From Deltaproteobacteria bacterium (GTDB lineage Bacteria > Myxococcota_A > UBA9160 > JAFDET01): a stretch of DNA of 22,001 nt. Position numbers and translations under genes: made by a program. Positions 7,737 through 14,292 of the stretch are shown here, piece by piece. The notes beneath the pieces were generated by a model. That model was given only the letters and a program-made list of their open reading frames with translations. It had not been told where the DNA came from and made no database searches. Position 1 is the stretch's first letter; each line of letters opens with the position of its first letter. Location of the stretch: positions 1 through 22,001 of the forward strand of contig JAFDET010000081.1 in the NCBI GenBank assembly GCA_019310195.1, written 5' to 3'.

Positions 7737-8959
7737 GCGGACGCGCCGTCGCCGTCCTGGGCCTGGTGGTGATGATCGGCATCGCCTGGGCCGCGTCGAC
7801 GGAGCGGCGGCGCTTCCCCCTGCGCACCGTGGTCTGGGGCGTCGCGCTCCAGTTCGGGCTCGGGCTCTTGCTCCTCCGCAGCCCCCTGGGCACCCGTTTC
7901 TTCGTGGGCTTGAACGCCGGGGTGGCGGCCTTCCTGGGCTACACGCAGGCGGGCGTCGAGTTCGTGTTCGGCGGCCTGACCCAGACGGGCTTCTCGTTCG
8001 TCGTGAACGTGCTGCCCATCATCGTCTTCATGGGCAGCGTGTTCGCTGTGCTCTACCACCTGGGCGTGGTGCAGCGCGTGGTGGACGCCCTGGCGTGGTG
8101 CCTGGCGCGCACCATGGGCAGCTCCGGGGCCGAGAGCCTGGCGGCGGTGGCCAATGTCTTCGTGGGCATGACCGAGGCGGCCTTGGTGGTGAAGCCCTTC
8201 GTCCCGCGCATGACCCGCTCCGAGCTCTTCACCCTGATGGCGACCGGCATGGCCACGGTCGCGGGCTCGGTGCTACTGGCCTACGTGCAGATCCTGGGCG
8301 GGGGCGACTTCGCCGGCCACCTGGTTACGGCCAGCCTGCTGTCGGCGCCGGCGGCGATCCTGTTGGCCAAGGTGATGGTGCCGGAGACCCAGACGCCGGC
8401 GACGGCCGAGACCGGCCACGCGGTGGTGCCAAGGGAGTCGGTCAACGTGATCGACGCGGCGGCCCGTGGCGCCGTGGACGGCATGCGCCTGGCGGCGACG
8501 GTGGGCGCCATGCTGGTGGCATTCGTGGCAATGGTGGCGATGCTGAACGACGCCACGGCGACCCTCGGCGGCTGGTTCGGCAACCCGGAACTCACGCTCC
8601 AGCAGGTGCTGGGGTTCCCGTTTGCCCCGCTGGTATGGCTGATGGGCGTACCCTGGTCGGACGCCGTGTCCCTGGGCGGAGTCATGGGCATCAAGACGGT
8701 GCTGAACGAGTTCCTCGCCTACCAGGAGCTTCGCGGGCTGATGGACGCCGGCTCGGTGGGTGCTCGCTCGGCCGTGATCGTGTCCTACGCGGCCTGCGGC
8801 TTCGCCAACTTCGGCTCCCTGGCCATCCTGCTGGGCGGGGTGGGCGCCATGGCGCCGTCGCGTCGCGGGGACCTGGCGAGCCTGGGCCTGCGGTCCATCC
8901 TGGCGGGGACTCTCGCAACCATGATGACGGGTTGCATGGCCGGGTTGCTGCTTCCTTAG
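7733..8959 (+). CDS. Concentrative nucleoside transporter (CNT/NupC family)
   Basis: A 408-residue polytopic inner-membrane protein of the CNT family, which imports nucleosides with Na+ or H+. The signature core is NVFVGMTEAALVVKPF (141-156), then MTRSELFTLMATGMATVAGSVLLAYV. The second half has IKTVLNEFLAYQEL (320-333) and SYAACGFANFGSLAILLGG (351-369). Using knowledge of the Vibrio cholerae CNT structure, the ligand-contacting Glu (E148), the NEF Glu (E326) and the FAN Asn (N359) are kept. The Gln usual in the GQTE motif is Met146 here. Start GTG 7733 overlaps the thiE stop. It is the last gene of the dusB-to-transporter run; a short hairpin follows at 8965-8980. Nucleosides are both nitrogen and carbon sources, so linkage with ntrBC is biologically plausible. 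I leave the symbol blank because specificity is unproven. Confidence 0.9.
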   Translation: MSGRAVAVLGLVVMIGIAWAASTERRRFPLRTVVWGVALQFGLGLLLLRSPLGTRFFVGLNAGVAAFLGYTQAGVEFVFGGLTQTGFSFVVNVLPIIVFMGSVFAVLYHLGVVQRVVDALAWCLARTMGSSGAESLAAVANVFVGMTEAALVVKPFVPRMTRSELFTLMATGMATVAGSVLLAYVQILGGGDFAGHLVTASLLSAPAAILLAKVMVPETQTPATAETGHAVVPRESVNVIDAAARGAVDGMRLAATVGAMLVAFVAMVAMLNDATATLGGWFGNPELTLQQVLGFPFAPLVWLMGVPWSDAVSLGGVMGIKTVLNEFLAYQELRGLMDAGSVGARSAVIVSYAACGFANFGSLAILLGGVGAMAPSRRGDLASLGLRSILAGTLATMMTGCMAGLLLP

Positions 8960-9060
8960 GACCCGGGCGTAACCACGCCCCCGGCACGCGCGTAAGGAAG
9001 GGCGTATCCTGGGCGACGGCGCGACCTTCAAGCCCGCGCCTCCAAGAGAGAGGGAGATCC
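8960..9060 (+). other. Intergenic gap between the CNT gene and the thioredoxin gene
   Basis: This 101-bp gap holds a 6-bp GC stem (GGGCGT / ACGCCC, 8965-8970 with 8975-8980, loop AACC) just after the CNT stop, without a T-run. It could be a weak terminator or only a chance hairpin. A TATCCT at 9005-9010 could be a -10 element, but no good -35 is seen. A clear Shine-Dalgarno sequence AGGGAG (9051-9056) precedes the next ATG. Confidence 0.4.
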
Positions 9061-9489
9061 ATGCGCTCCAGCAGCAGCCGAGAGAAGCTCTTCCGCGCCG
9101 CCCTGGCGGCGCTCTTCACGATCGCCGTCGCGGCCAGCGGCGGGGCGGAGTCCCCGCCCGCTCCGAACTCGGCGCAGCCGTACGTCGTGAAGGTGCACGC
9201 GGACTGGTGCGGAACGTGCTCGGCGCTGGAGCCCACCTGGGAGAAGATCGAGGCGGAGTATCAGGGCAAGGTGCGGCTGGTGGTGTTCGACGTCACCAAC
9301 AAGAAGGCCGTCGAGAAGTCGCGAGCCGAGGCCAAGCTCCTGGGCCTGACCGACGTCTTCGACCGCTACAAGGGCAGCACCGGCACCATCGCGGTGCTGG
9401 ACGCCCAGGGCAATCCGATCGCCGTCATGAAGGGCGAGCTCGACTTCACCCGCTACAAGGAAGCGATCGCCCAGGCCCAGATCTCGTGA
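9061..9489 (+). CDS. Secreted thioredoxin-fold protein with WCGTC active site
   Basis: A 142-residue thioredoxin-like protein with an N-terminal signal segment (basic SSSSREKLFR, then hydrophobic AALAALFTIAVAASGGAE), so it likely acts in the periplasm or anchored at the outer face of the inner membrane. The redox motif is C50-G-T-C53 in HADWCGTCSALEPTW. The TIAVLDAQGNPI segment near residue 113 is in the cis-Pro region of the fold, but a Thr-Ile replaces the usual Thr/Val-Pro before the strand, which is notable. ATG 9061 has a good Shine-Dalgarno sequence (AGGGAG, 4 bp away). The stop overlaps the CcdA-like gene by 4 bp (GTGA). By analogy with CcdA-TlpA/ResA/CcmG pairs it probably receives electrons from the adjacent membrane protein to reduce disulfides outside the cytoplasm. 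The target, such as apocytochrome c, is unknown. Confidence 0.85.
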   Translation: MRSSSSREKLFRAALAALFTIAVAASGGAESPPAPNSAQPYVVKVHADWCGTCSALEPTWEKIEAEYQGKVRLVVFDVTNKKAVEKSRAEAKLLGLTDVFDRYKGSTGTIAVLDAQGNPIAVMKGELDFTRYKEAIAQAQIS

Positions 9490-10313
9490 GCGCTTCGGCG
9501 CAGGTGGCGGAGGGGCCGATACCCCTCTGGCGCCACGCCGCCTTCCGCTGGACGCTGATCGCCGCCGGGCTAGCGGTACTGGCGGCCCCGCTCTGGTGGG
9601 AGCCGCTCTCGCAGGGCCTGTTCCGGCTGGAGTTCGCCGTGGCCGAGCTGTTGCCGCGAGAGGCAATCGCCGCGTCCGCGTGGTTCCTGCTGCCGCTGGT
9701 GGGGTTCGCGGCAGGGCTTCTGGCCAGCCTCTCGCCCTGCATCCTGCCGCTGGTGCCGCTCAACGTGGCCTACATCGGCGCGGCCGAGGCCGAGGGGGCG
9801 CGCGCGCTGTCCCTCTCCGCGCGCTTCGTACTGGGTGCGGCGGCGGCCCTGGCACTGCTGGGATTGGCCGGCGACCTGGCCGGCTTCCTGCTGATCGAGC
9901 AACGCGGCCCGGTGCTGATCGCCGCCGGCGCGGTGATGCTGCTGCTGGCGCTCGCAGCGCTGGAGGTGGTGCCGCTGCCCTTCGCGGGCGCCGACGTGAC
10001 CGGCGGTCGCCGGCTCGGTCCGGTGGGCGCAGGCGCAGCCTTCTCCCTGGTGACCACGCCGTGCGCCAGCCCACTGCTGGCCGCGGTGCTGGCCGCAGCG
10101 GGCGCCCAGGGCGTGCCGGGCCTGGCGGTCGCGTCCATGGGCGGCTTCGCCCTCGGCTACACCCTGCTCGTGTTCGTAGCCGGAGCCTTCGGCGGAGGAC
10201 TCGTCGCGCGCCTGCGCCAACACTCCTTCGACGCCCCCCGCGCCGCCGCCGGCGCCCTCCTCATCGCCATAGGCGCCGGCTTCCTCACCACCGGCATCCT
10301 CTGGTACCGCTAA
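9486..10313 (+). CDS. CcdA/DsbD-type transmembrane electron transporter
   Basis: A 275-residue membrane protein of the CcdA (cytochrome c biogenesis, DsbD membrane domain) family. The paired membrane cysteines are visible: C85 in LASLSPCILPLVPLN and C193 in SLVTTPCASPLL, each in the typical Pro-flanked setting. About six core helices follow residue 68. An extra N-terminal hydrophobic segment (about 21-36) precedes the core, a mild extension over the shortest CcdA proteins. Start GTG 9486 overlaps the thioredoxin stop, and the open frame upstream is a shadow. The role inferred from family and neighbour is transfer of electrons from cytoplasmic thioredoxin through the membrane to the secreted thioredoxin encoded just upstream. 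No cytochrome c maturation genes lie in the window, so use for other envelope disulfides is equally possible. The stop is followed after 3 bp by a palindromic repeat. Confidence 0.86.
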   Translation: MSASAQVAEGPIPLWRHAAFRWTLIAAGLAVLAAPLWWEPLSQGLFRLEFAVAELLPREAIAASAWFLLPLVGFAAGLLASLSPCILPLVPLNVAYIGAAEAEGARALSLSARFVLGAAAALALLGLAGDLAGFLLIEQRGPVLIAAGAVMLLLALAALEVVPLPFAGADVTGGRRLGPVGAGAAFSLVTTPCASPLLAAVLAAAGAQGVPGLAVASMGGFALGYTLLVFVAGAFGGGLVARLRQHSFDAPRAAAGALLIAIGAGFLTTGILWYR

Positions 10314-10316
10314 CAG

Positions 10317-10347
10317 CGGAACCAGCGGGACAGTCCCTCTGGTTCCG
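10317..10347. repeat. 31-bp palindromic intergenic repeat, copy 1
   Basis: The arms CGGAACCAGCGGGAC and GTCCCTCTGGTTCCG pair at 14 of 15 positions around A10332 (mismatch C10326/T10338). It starts 3 bp after the ccdA stop, in the 57-bp gap to the convergent MBL hydrolase stop. It resembles copy 2 at 12206-12238: over 39 aligned bases (10317-10355 against 12207-12245) I count 31 identities, including a shared GTTGT tail outside the palindrome. It may act as a bidirectional terminator, a REP-like element, or both. There is no U-run. Confidence 0.75.
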
Positions 10348-10370
10348 TTCGTTGTCACCCGCGGGCCCGG

Positions 10371-11399
10371 CTACTCGACGTGCCACTCTTCTCCGACGGC
10401 GAGGATGCGGATGCGCGAGGCGTCGCCGCGCGCCTCGGCCACGGCGCGGAGCAGCTCCTTGGGCGGAAGGTCGAGAGGCTCGTCGGTCAGGTCGAAGGTC
10501 CCCCAGTGCATCGGCAGCATCCAACGCGCGCCCAGATCCTGGAACGCGCGCCAGGCCTCGGCCGGATCCATGTGCTGGTTGCGCATGAACCAACGGGGCT
10601 CGTAGGCGCCGATGGGCAGCATGGCCACGTCGATCGGCCCGAAGCGCCGGCCAAACTCGGCGAAGCCGCCGAAGTAGCCGGTGTCCCCCGCGAAGTAGTA
10701 GCGGCGCTCGCCCGAGTCCAGCAGCCACGAGCACCACAGGACCTCGTCGGTCCCCTGTCCGAGGCGGCGCGACCAGTGCTGCGACGGCAGACACGTCACC
10801 GTCCAGCGGCCGTGCCGGCGACTCTCCCACCAGTCCAGCTCCGCGACGCGTTCGCGACCGTGCTCACGGAACCAGTCGCCCAGTCCCATTGGAACGAACC
10901 ACGCCATGCTCTCCGGCAGGTGCTCCACGCTCCACTCGTCCAGGTGGTCGTAGTGGTTGTGCGAGATCACCGCGAAGGCGTCGTCCGGGATCGATTCGAT
11001 CGGCACACCCGGCGGAACCTGGCGCTTGGGAATCAGGGCCCGGGAGCCGAAGTGCGGATCCGTGAGAAAGACATCCGCATCGTCGTGCACGGCGAAGGTG
11101 GCGTGACCCACCCACGTGACGCTCGCAGACCGCTCGACCGTGGCAAAGCCGGAGCCGTCGTTCGGCACCACGCGAAGCTGCGGCGCGCTGCTCTTGTCGT
11201 ACGGGTTGCGCGACAGGTACCAACGAAGCGCTCCCCAGAAACGCCTCTCGAAGGGAGCCCAGGGATTGAAGAAGCGGCCGTCCCGACGGTGCGGTGCATG
11301 GAGCAGCCCGGGATCCCACGGCGTGTCGGCCGGCTCAGCGAACGCCGGAGGCGAACAGGCCAACGCCGAGAGCGCCAATGCGGGCAGCAAGCGACCCAT
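10371..11399 (-). CDS. Exported metallo-beta-lactamase-fold hydrolase (NAPE-PLD/UlaG-like)
   Basis: A 342-residue MBL-fold protein. Metal ligands are visible as SHNHYDHLD (H147, H149, D151, H152), H208 in PSQHWSRR, D239 in YYFAGDTGYF and H298 in PMHWGTFDLTDEP. The arrangement, including the WVGHAT entry motif and MHWGTFxLxxEP, is that of the NAPE-PLD-like branch (phospholipase D-type phosphodiesterases) and related bacterial proteins. The N terminus (MGRLLPALALSALACSPPAFAEP) is a signal peptide, with likely signal peptidase I cleavage after AFA; the Cys15 context is a poor lipobox. A periplasmic enzyme is therefore likely. Start ATG 11399 is divergent from coq4 with a 53-bp gap; the gap shows no clear promoter. 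Its stop faces ccdA across the palindrome. An action on lipid phosphodiesters is inferred only from family resemblance. Confidence 0.87.
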   Translation of the reverse strand: MGRLLPALALSALACSPPAFAEPADTPWDPGLLHAPHRRDGRFFNPWAPFERRFWGALRWYLSRNPYDKSSAPQLRVVPNDGSGFATVERSASVTWVGHATFAVHDDADVFLTDPHFGSRALIPKRQVPPGVPIESIPDDAFAVISHNHYDHLDEWSVEHLPESMAWFVPMGLGDWFREHGRERVAELDWWESRRHGRWTVTCLPSQHWSRRLGQGTDEVLWCSWLLDSGERRYYFAGDTGYFGGFAEFGRRFGPIDVAMLPIGAYEPRWFMRNQHMDPAEAWRAFQDLGARWMLPMHWGTFDLTDEPLDLPPKELLRAVAEARGDASRIRILAVGEEWHVE

Positions 11400-11452
11400 A
11401 CGCGACAGGGAAGCACCGGGCGAGCCGATGTCAACTGTGCGACCTTTCGGCT

Positions 11453-12202
11453 GTGACTGCCGCGGAACGCAAACACGCGCATCGCACGCGCCCCTTGGAG
11501 GCGGTTCGCGGGATCCGCGCCCTGCTGGCCAACCCGGACGACGACGACACCTCCCAGGTCTTCCGCATCATCCGCGCGGCGTCCGGACACAGCTTCGAGC
11601 GACTCTTCCGCCGCGTGAAACAGGACCCCAGCGGCGCCCGAATCCTGGCCGAGCAGCGCGGGCTGCTCGACGCGCTGTCGGACCGGAAGCGGCTGCGCGG
11701 CCTTGCGGACGGAACCTTGGGCCGCGAGTACGCGCGCTTCATGGATGCGGAGCAGATCTCCGCCGACGGCCTGGCCGAGGCCTCGCTGCCGGATCAACCC
11801 CAGGATCCGTCTCCTCTCGGGCCCGAGGCCGAGGTGCTGGGCGAGCGCCTGCGCGACATGCACGACCTGTGGCACGTCACCACCGGCTATGGGCGCGACC
11901 TCCTGGGCGAAGCGGCGCTGCTGGCCTTCAGCTATGCGCAGACCCGCAACCGGGGCATCGGCATCATCGTTGGTGTCGCTCTCTACAAGATGTGGCGCGG
12001 TGGTGCGAAGGAAGCCGTCGAGCTGGTTCGCGGCGGCTACCGCCGGGGCCGCAAGGCCCGGCTCCTGCCCGCCGCCGACTGGGAGGCGCTGCTCGAGCTG
12101 CCTCTGGACCAGGTGCGGCACCAGCTCGAAGTCGAGCCGGCGCCGCCCTACACCCAGGAGCGCTCCGCCGGCGCACCGCCTCTCGCCAACGCGGCAGCCT
12201 AG
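11453..12202 (+). CDS. Coq4-family ubiquinone biosynthesis protein
   Basis: A 249-residue Coq4-family protein. The metal-binding signature HDxxHx11E is present as H137-D138-L-W-H141 and E153 (MHDLWHVTTGYGRDLLGEAALLAF), followed by the typical hydrophobic helix GIGIIVGVALYKMW. In eukaryotes COQ4 is needed for coenzyme Q synthesis and has been linked to decarboxylation and hydroxylation at ring carbon C1; bacterial homologues are less studied. The frame is open back to 11294, inside the opposite-strand hydrolase, so I chose GTG 11453, the first good start after that gene's ATG at 11399. It leaves residues 13-45 as a plausible N terminus. No other ubi genes are adjacent. It implies a ubiquinone-type quinone, though homologues exist in organisms where the role is unproven. 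The stop is followed by palindrome copy 2. Confidence 0.85.
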   Translation: MTAAERKHAHRTRPLEAVRGIRALLANPDDDDTSQVFRIIRAASGHSFERLFRRVKQDPSGARILAEQRGLLDALSDRKRLRGLADGTLGREYARFMDAEQISADGLAEASLPDQPQDPSPLGPEAEVLGERLRDMHDLWHVTTGYGRDLLGEAALLAFSYAQTRNRGIGIIVGVALYKMWRGGAKEAVELVRGGYRRGRKARLLPAADWEALLELPLDQVRHQLEVEPAPPYTQERSAGAPPLANAAA

Positions 12203-12205
12203 GGG

Positions 12206-12238
12206 ACGGAACCTACGGGACTGTCCCGTAGGTTCCGT
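12206..12238. repeat. 33-bp perfect palindromic intergenic repeat, copy 2
   Basis: The arms ACGGAACCTACGGGAC and GTCCCGTAGGTTCCGT are perfectly complementary over 16 bp around T12222. It begins 4 bp after the coq4 stop, in the 48-bp gap to the convergent permease stop. Compared with copy 1, two arm positions change on both sides so that pairing is kept (A-T to T-A, G-C to A-T), and the copy 1 mismatch is a paired C-G here. A GTTGT follows two bases after the GGTTCCGT arm in both copies. Confidence 0.8.
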
Positions 12239-12250
12239 AGGTTGTTGGGC

Positions 12251-13009
12251 TCAGGGCAAGGCCCCGATGACCAGGCGCAGGGCGACCAGGGTGAGGATGC
12301 CTCGGTAGAGGGCGCGAAAGCGTGGCTCGGAGACGCGATCCAGGAGCCGGCTTCCCAGCAGCGTCCCCACCAGAACGCACGCCGCGAGCAGGGCGAAGCC
12401 GACGGCGTGCTCGGCGAAGGCGAATCCCGCCGCGGCGAAGAGGGCGATCTTGATCGCGTGCCCCAGTGCCTGGGCGGCGGCAAAGGTGCCGACGATCTGG
12501 TGCCGGGACAGACCCAGGTCGGTGTAGAAAGGCCCCTGCAGCGGCCCGGTCGCCCCGACGGTGGTGTTGAGGAAGCCGATCACGACTCCCAGCCCGAAGA
12601 AGCGCCGCGCGGGAGGCACGCGCTCGGGGTGAACTCCCAGCAGCAGCAGGCGCGGCGCCCACACGGCCAGCAGCACGAAGACTCCGATGGCCCCGCGCAG
12701 CCACGACGCGGGGATCGACTGGACCACCCAGACGCCCAGCGCGCCGGCCGGAATCAGCGGCAAGGCGTAAGGCCGGAGCAGGTTCCACTGCACGTGCTGG
12801 CGCTGCACGACGGCGCGCGACGAGTTCGAGACCAGCTGCACGGCGCCGTGGAGTGGAATGGCGACGAGCGGCTCATAGAAGAGCAGCATCACCGAGAGCA
12901 GGATGATTCCGCCGCCGAGCCCCACCACGGCGGTGAGCGCCGACGTAGCCAGCGCGACGAAGGCGAAGATCGCGAGCTCGGCCTCACCCAAGCCAGGAGC
13001 CTGACCCAA
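12251..13009 (-). CDS. TauE/SafE (TSUP) family membrane permease
   Basis: A 252-residue polytopic membrane protein of the sulfite exporter TauE/SafE family, whose members move sulfite, sulfoacetate and other small organic or sulfur anions. Recognisable features are the N-terminal TSALTAVVGLGGGIILLSVML (the internal-repeat GxGGG motif; residues 22-42), the inner repeat GFLNTTVGATGPLQGPFY (about 145-162), QALGHAIKIALF, and the C-terminal GTLLGSRLLDRVSEPRFRALYRGIL. The start is uncertain: TTG 13009 gives the full frame, and TTG 12991 is the next choice. Both lie in or beside the left arm of the inverted-repeat element 12995-13158, so the element may supply or have replaced the native start region. 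The gene follows the citrate synthase on the same strand, 147 bp downstream. The substrate is unknown; organic-anion transport would suit the neighbours, but this is speculation. Confidence 0.85.
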   Translation of the reverse strand: MGQAPGLGEAELAIFAFVALATSALTAVVGLGGGIILLSVMLLFYEPLVAIPLHGAVQLVSNSSRAVVQRQHVQWNLLRPYALPLIPAGALGVWVVQSIPASWLRGAIGVFVLLAVWAPRLLLLGVHPERVPPARRFFGLGVVIGFLNTTVGATGPLQGPFYTDLGLSRHQIVGTFAAAQALGHAIKIALFAAAGFAFAEHAVGFALLAACVLVGTLLGSRLLDRVSEPRFRALYRGILTLVALRLVIGALP

Positions 13010-13158
13010 GATGGAGTGCGCCGGCCCGGGCGTCGAGACGCCGGGCTGGCAAGGCGCGCGACTGAGCCATGGCCGTCGCTACGGCGCAAGGAGCGCAACG
13101 CAGCCAGCGCGGATGGATCGGCGTCCGGACCGTGTGCTCCATCTTGGATCCGGCTCCT
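12995..13158. mobile_element. 164-bp structured element with 22-bp terminal inverted repeats (MITE-like)
   Basis: The left end (12995-13016) and the reverse complement of the right end (13137-13158) match at 20 of 22 bases; the inner 11 bp (CCAAGATGGAG / CTCCATCTTGG) are perfect. Inside are a long hairpin at 13021-13049 (loop region TCGAGA), a perfect 5-bp stem GCCGT-CGCT-ACGGC at 13072-13085, and a small GCGC stem at 13084-13096. No convincing ORF is contained. The left arm overlaps the permease start region and the right arm reaches into the citrate synthase stop codon. I saw no second copy in the window and no clear target duplication. It may be a small non-autonomous element, a dispersed repeat, or an RNA structure or terminator for the citrate synthase transcript. 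Confidence 0.5.
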
Positions 13159-14236
13159 AGGCGGCCACGCGCGGCTCGGGTCCGACGTAGTGGCAGCTGG
13201 GGCGGATGATGCGTCCGGCCTCGCGCTGCTCGGCCACGTGGGCCAGCCAGCCGGCCACCCGCGCCACGGCGAAGGTGGGCGTGAAGAGCGCCCGCGGCAG
13301 GCCGACGGCGTCGAGCAGCACCGCCGTGTAGAACTCCACGTTGGTGTCCAGCCGGCGCTCCGGGTGTCGCGCGCGCAGCACCTCCACGGCGACGCGCTCC
13401 ACCTCGCGGGCCAGGGCCAAGCGCTCGCCACCCATGCCCGCGCGGCGCAGGAGCTCGACCCGGCGTTCCAGAACCGAGGCGCGCGGATCCCGCACGCGGT
13501 AGACGCGGTGCCCCAGGCCCATCACCCGGCGGCCGGCGTCCAGCTCCGCCTCCAGCCAGGCCCGCGCCGAGCCCGGCGCGCCGATGGCGTCCAGCATGTC
13601 GAGCACCGGCCCGGGGGCGCCGCCGTGAAGCGGCCCCTTCAGCGCGCCCAGGGCCGCGACCACCGCGCTGCCGCAATCGGACCCGGTCGACGCCACCACC
13701 CGGGCCGTGAAGGTCGACGCGTTCATGCCGTGCTCGGCGACGGTCACCAGGTAGGCGTCGAGGGCGGCGGCGCGCTCCGGCTCGGGCTCACGGCCCAGGG
13801 CCATGCGCAGCACGTCCTCGGCGTGAGGACGCTGTGGATCCGGCTCCAGGGGCGCAGCGCCCGCCACGTGCCGGGCCCAGGCCGCCGTGACCACGCCGAC
13901 TGCCGCGCTGATCCGCAGCGGGTCCTCGGCAGCGTCGCCGCGCAGGTGGGCCAGGGCCGCGCGCAGGGCGTCCATGCCGTCCGGCGCCTCCAGGGCGTCT
14001 CCCGTTGCGGCAAGCTGTTCGAACGCCTCGACGCGGGCGGCGCCCAGGGCCGGTCCCAGGGCCTCTCCACGCTTGGGGTCTCCGTCCCAGAGCAGGCCGC
14101 AGACCGCCTCGAAGGGCAACACACCCGCCAGCTTCTCCACGTCGTGGCCCCGTACGACCAGGCGCCCGGCCTGGCCGTCCACCCGCGAGAGCCGCGTCTC
14201 GGCCACCACCACGCCTTCGAGTCCTGCATTCGCCAT
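13157..14236 (-). CDS. Citrate synthase (stand-alone), with Glu at the catalytic Asp position
   Basis: A 359-residue protein of the citrate synthase family, which condenses acetyl-CoA (or another acyl-CoA) with oxaloacetate. It has the small bacterial size. Visible active-site segments are EHGMNASTFTARV (H169), LKGPLHGGAP (H204, equivalent to E. coli His264), MGLGHRVYRVRDPRA (H243, equivalent to His305, with the following Arg), and TPTFAVARVAGWLAHVAEQ. The catalytic-base segment, normally NVDFY, reads NVEFYTA, placing E301 at the Asp362 position. Start ATG 14236 has a strong Shine-Dalgarno sequence (GGAGGA, 14247-14242, 5 bp away). A promoter TTGATC-17-TATCCT (14292-14264) overlaps the dyad shared with the divergent HTH-citrate synthase. 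2-Methylcitrate synthase or another Claisen-type enzyme is possible; no prp genes are nearby. Confidence 0.88.
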   Translation of the reverse strand: MANAGLEGVVVAETRLSRVDGQAGRLVVRGHDVEKLAGVLPFEAVCGLLWDGDPKRGEALGPALGAARVEAFEQLAATGDALEAPDGMDALRAALAHLRGDAAEDPLRISAAVGVVTAAWARHVAGAAPLEPDPQRPHAEDVLRMALGREPEPERAAALDAYLVTVAEHGMNASTFTARVVASTGSDCGSAVVAALGALKGPLHGGAPGPVLDMLDAIGAPGSARAWLEAELDAGRRVMGLGHRVYRVRDPRASVLERRVELLRRAGMGGERLALAREVERVAVEVLRARHPERRLDTNVEFYTAVLLDAVGLPRALFTPTFAVARVAGWLAHVAEQREAGRIIRPSCHYVGPEPRVAA

Positions 14237-14263
14237 GCCTGTCCTCCGGCTTCGCGCGGCGCG

Positions 14264-14292
14264 AGGATAAACTGTACTTGATAAATGATCAA
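14264..14292 (-). promoter_or_regulatory. Predicted sigma-70-type promoter of the citrate synthase gene
   Basis: On the minus strand, TTGATC (14292-14287) and TATCCT (14269-14264) are separated by exactly 17 bp. The -35 box overlaps the operator dyad at 14278-14309. Transcription would start about 14257, giving a leader of about 20 nt that holds the GGAGGA Shine-Dalgarno sequence. Confidence 0.5.

Noticed and set aside
5641..8960. Sigma-54 (-24/-12) promoters for NtrC action
   Set aside because: I scanned for GG-N10-GC in a TGGCAC/TTGC context and found no convincing match here; a matrix scan would be needed to exclude weak sites.
11294..11452. Longer N terminus for the Coq4 protein
   Set aside because: It would overlap the divergent hydrolase gene and its signal peptide region; GTG 11453 is sufficient for the family.
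13836..13847. Second copy of GGATCCGGCTCC (also at 13146-13157)
   Set aside because: It is a 12-bp match inside citrate synthase coding sequence and does not extend along the 164-bp element; probably chance.
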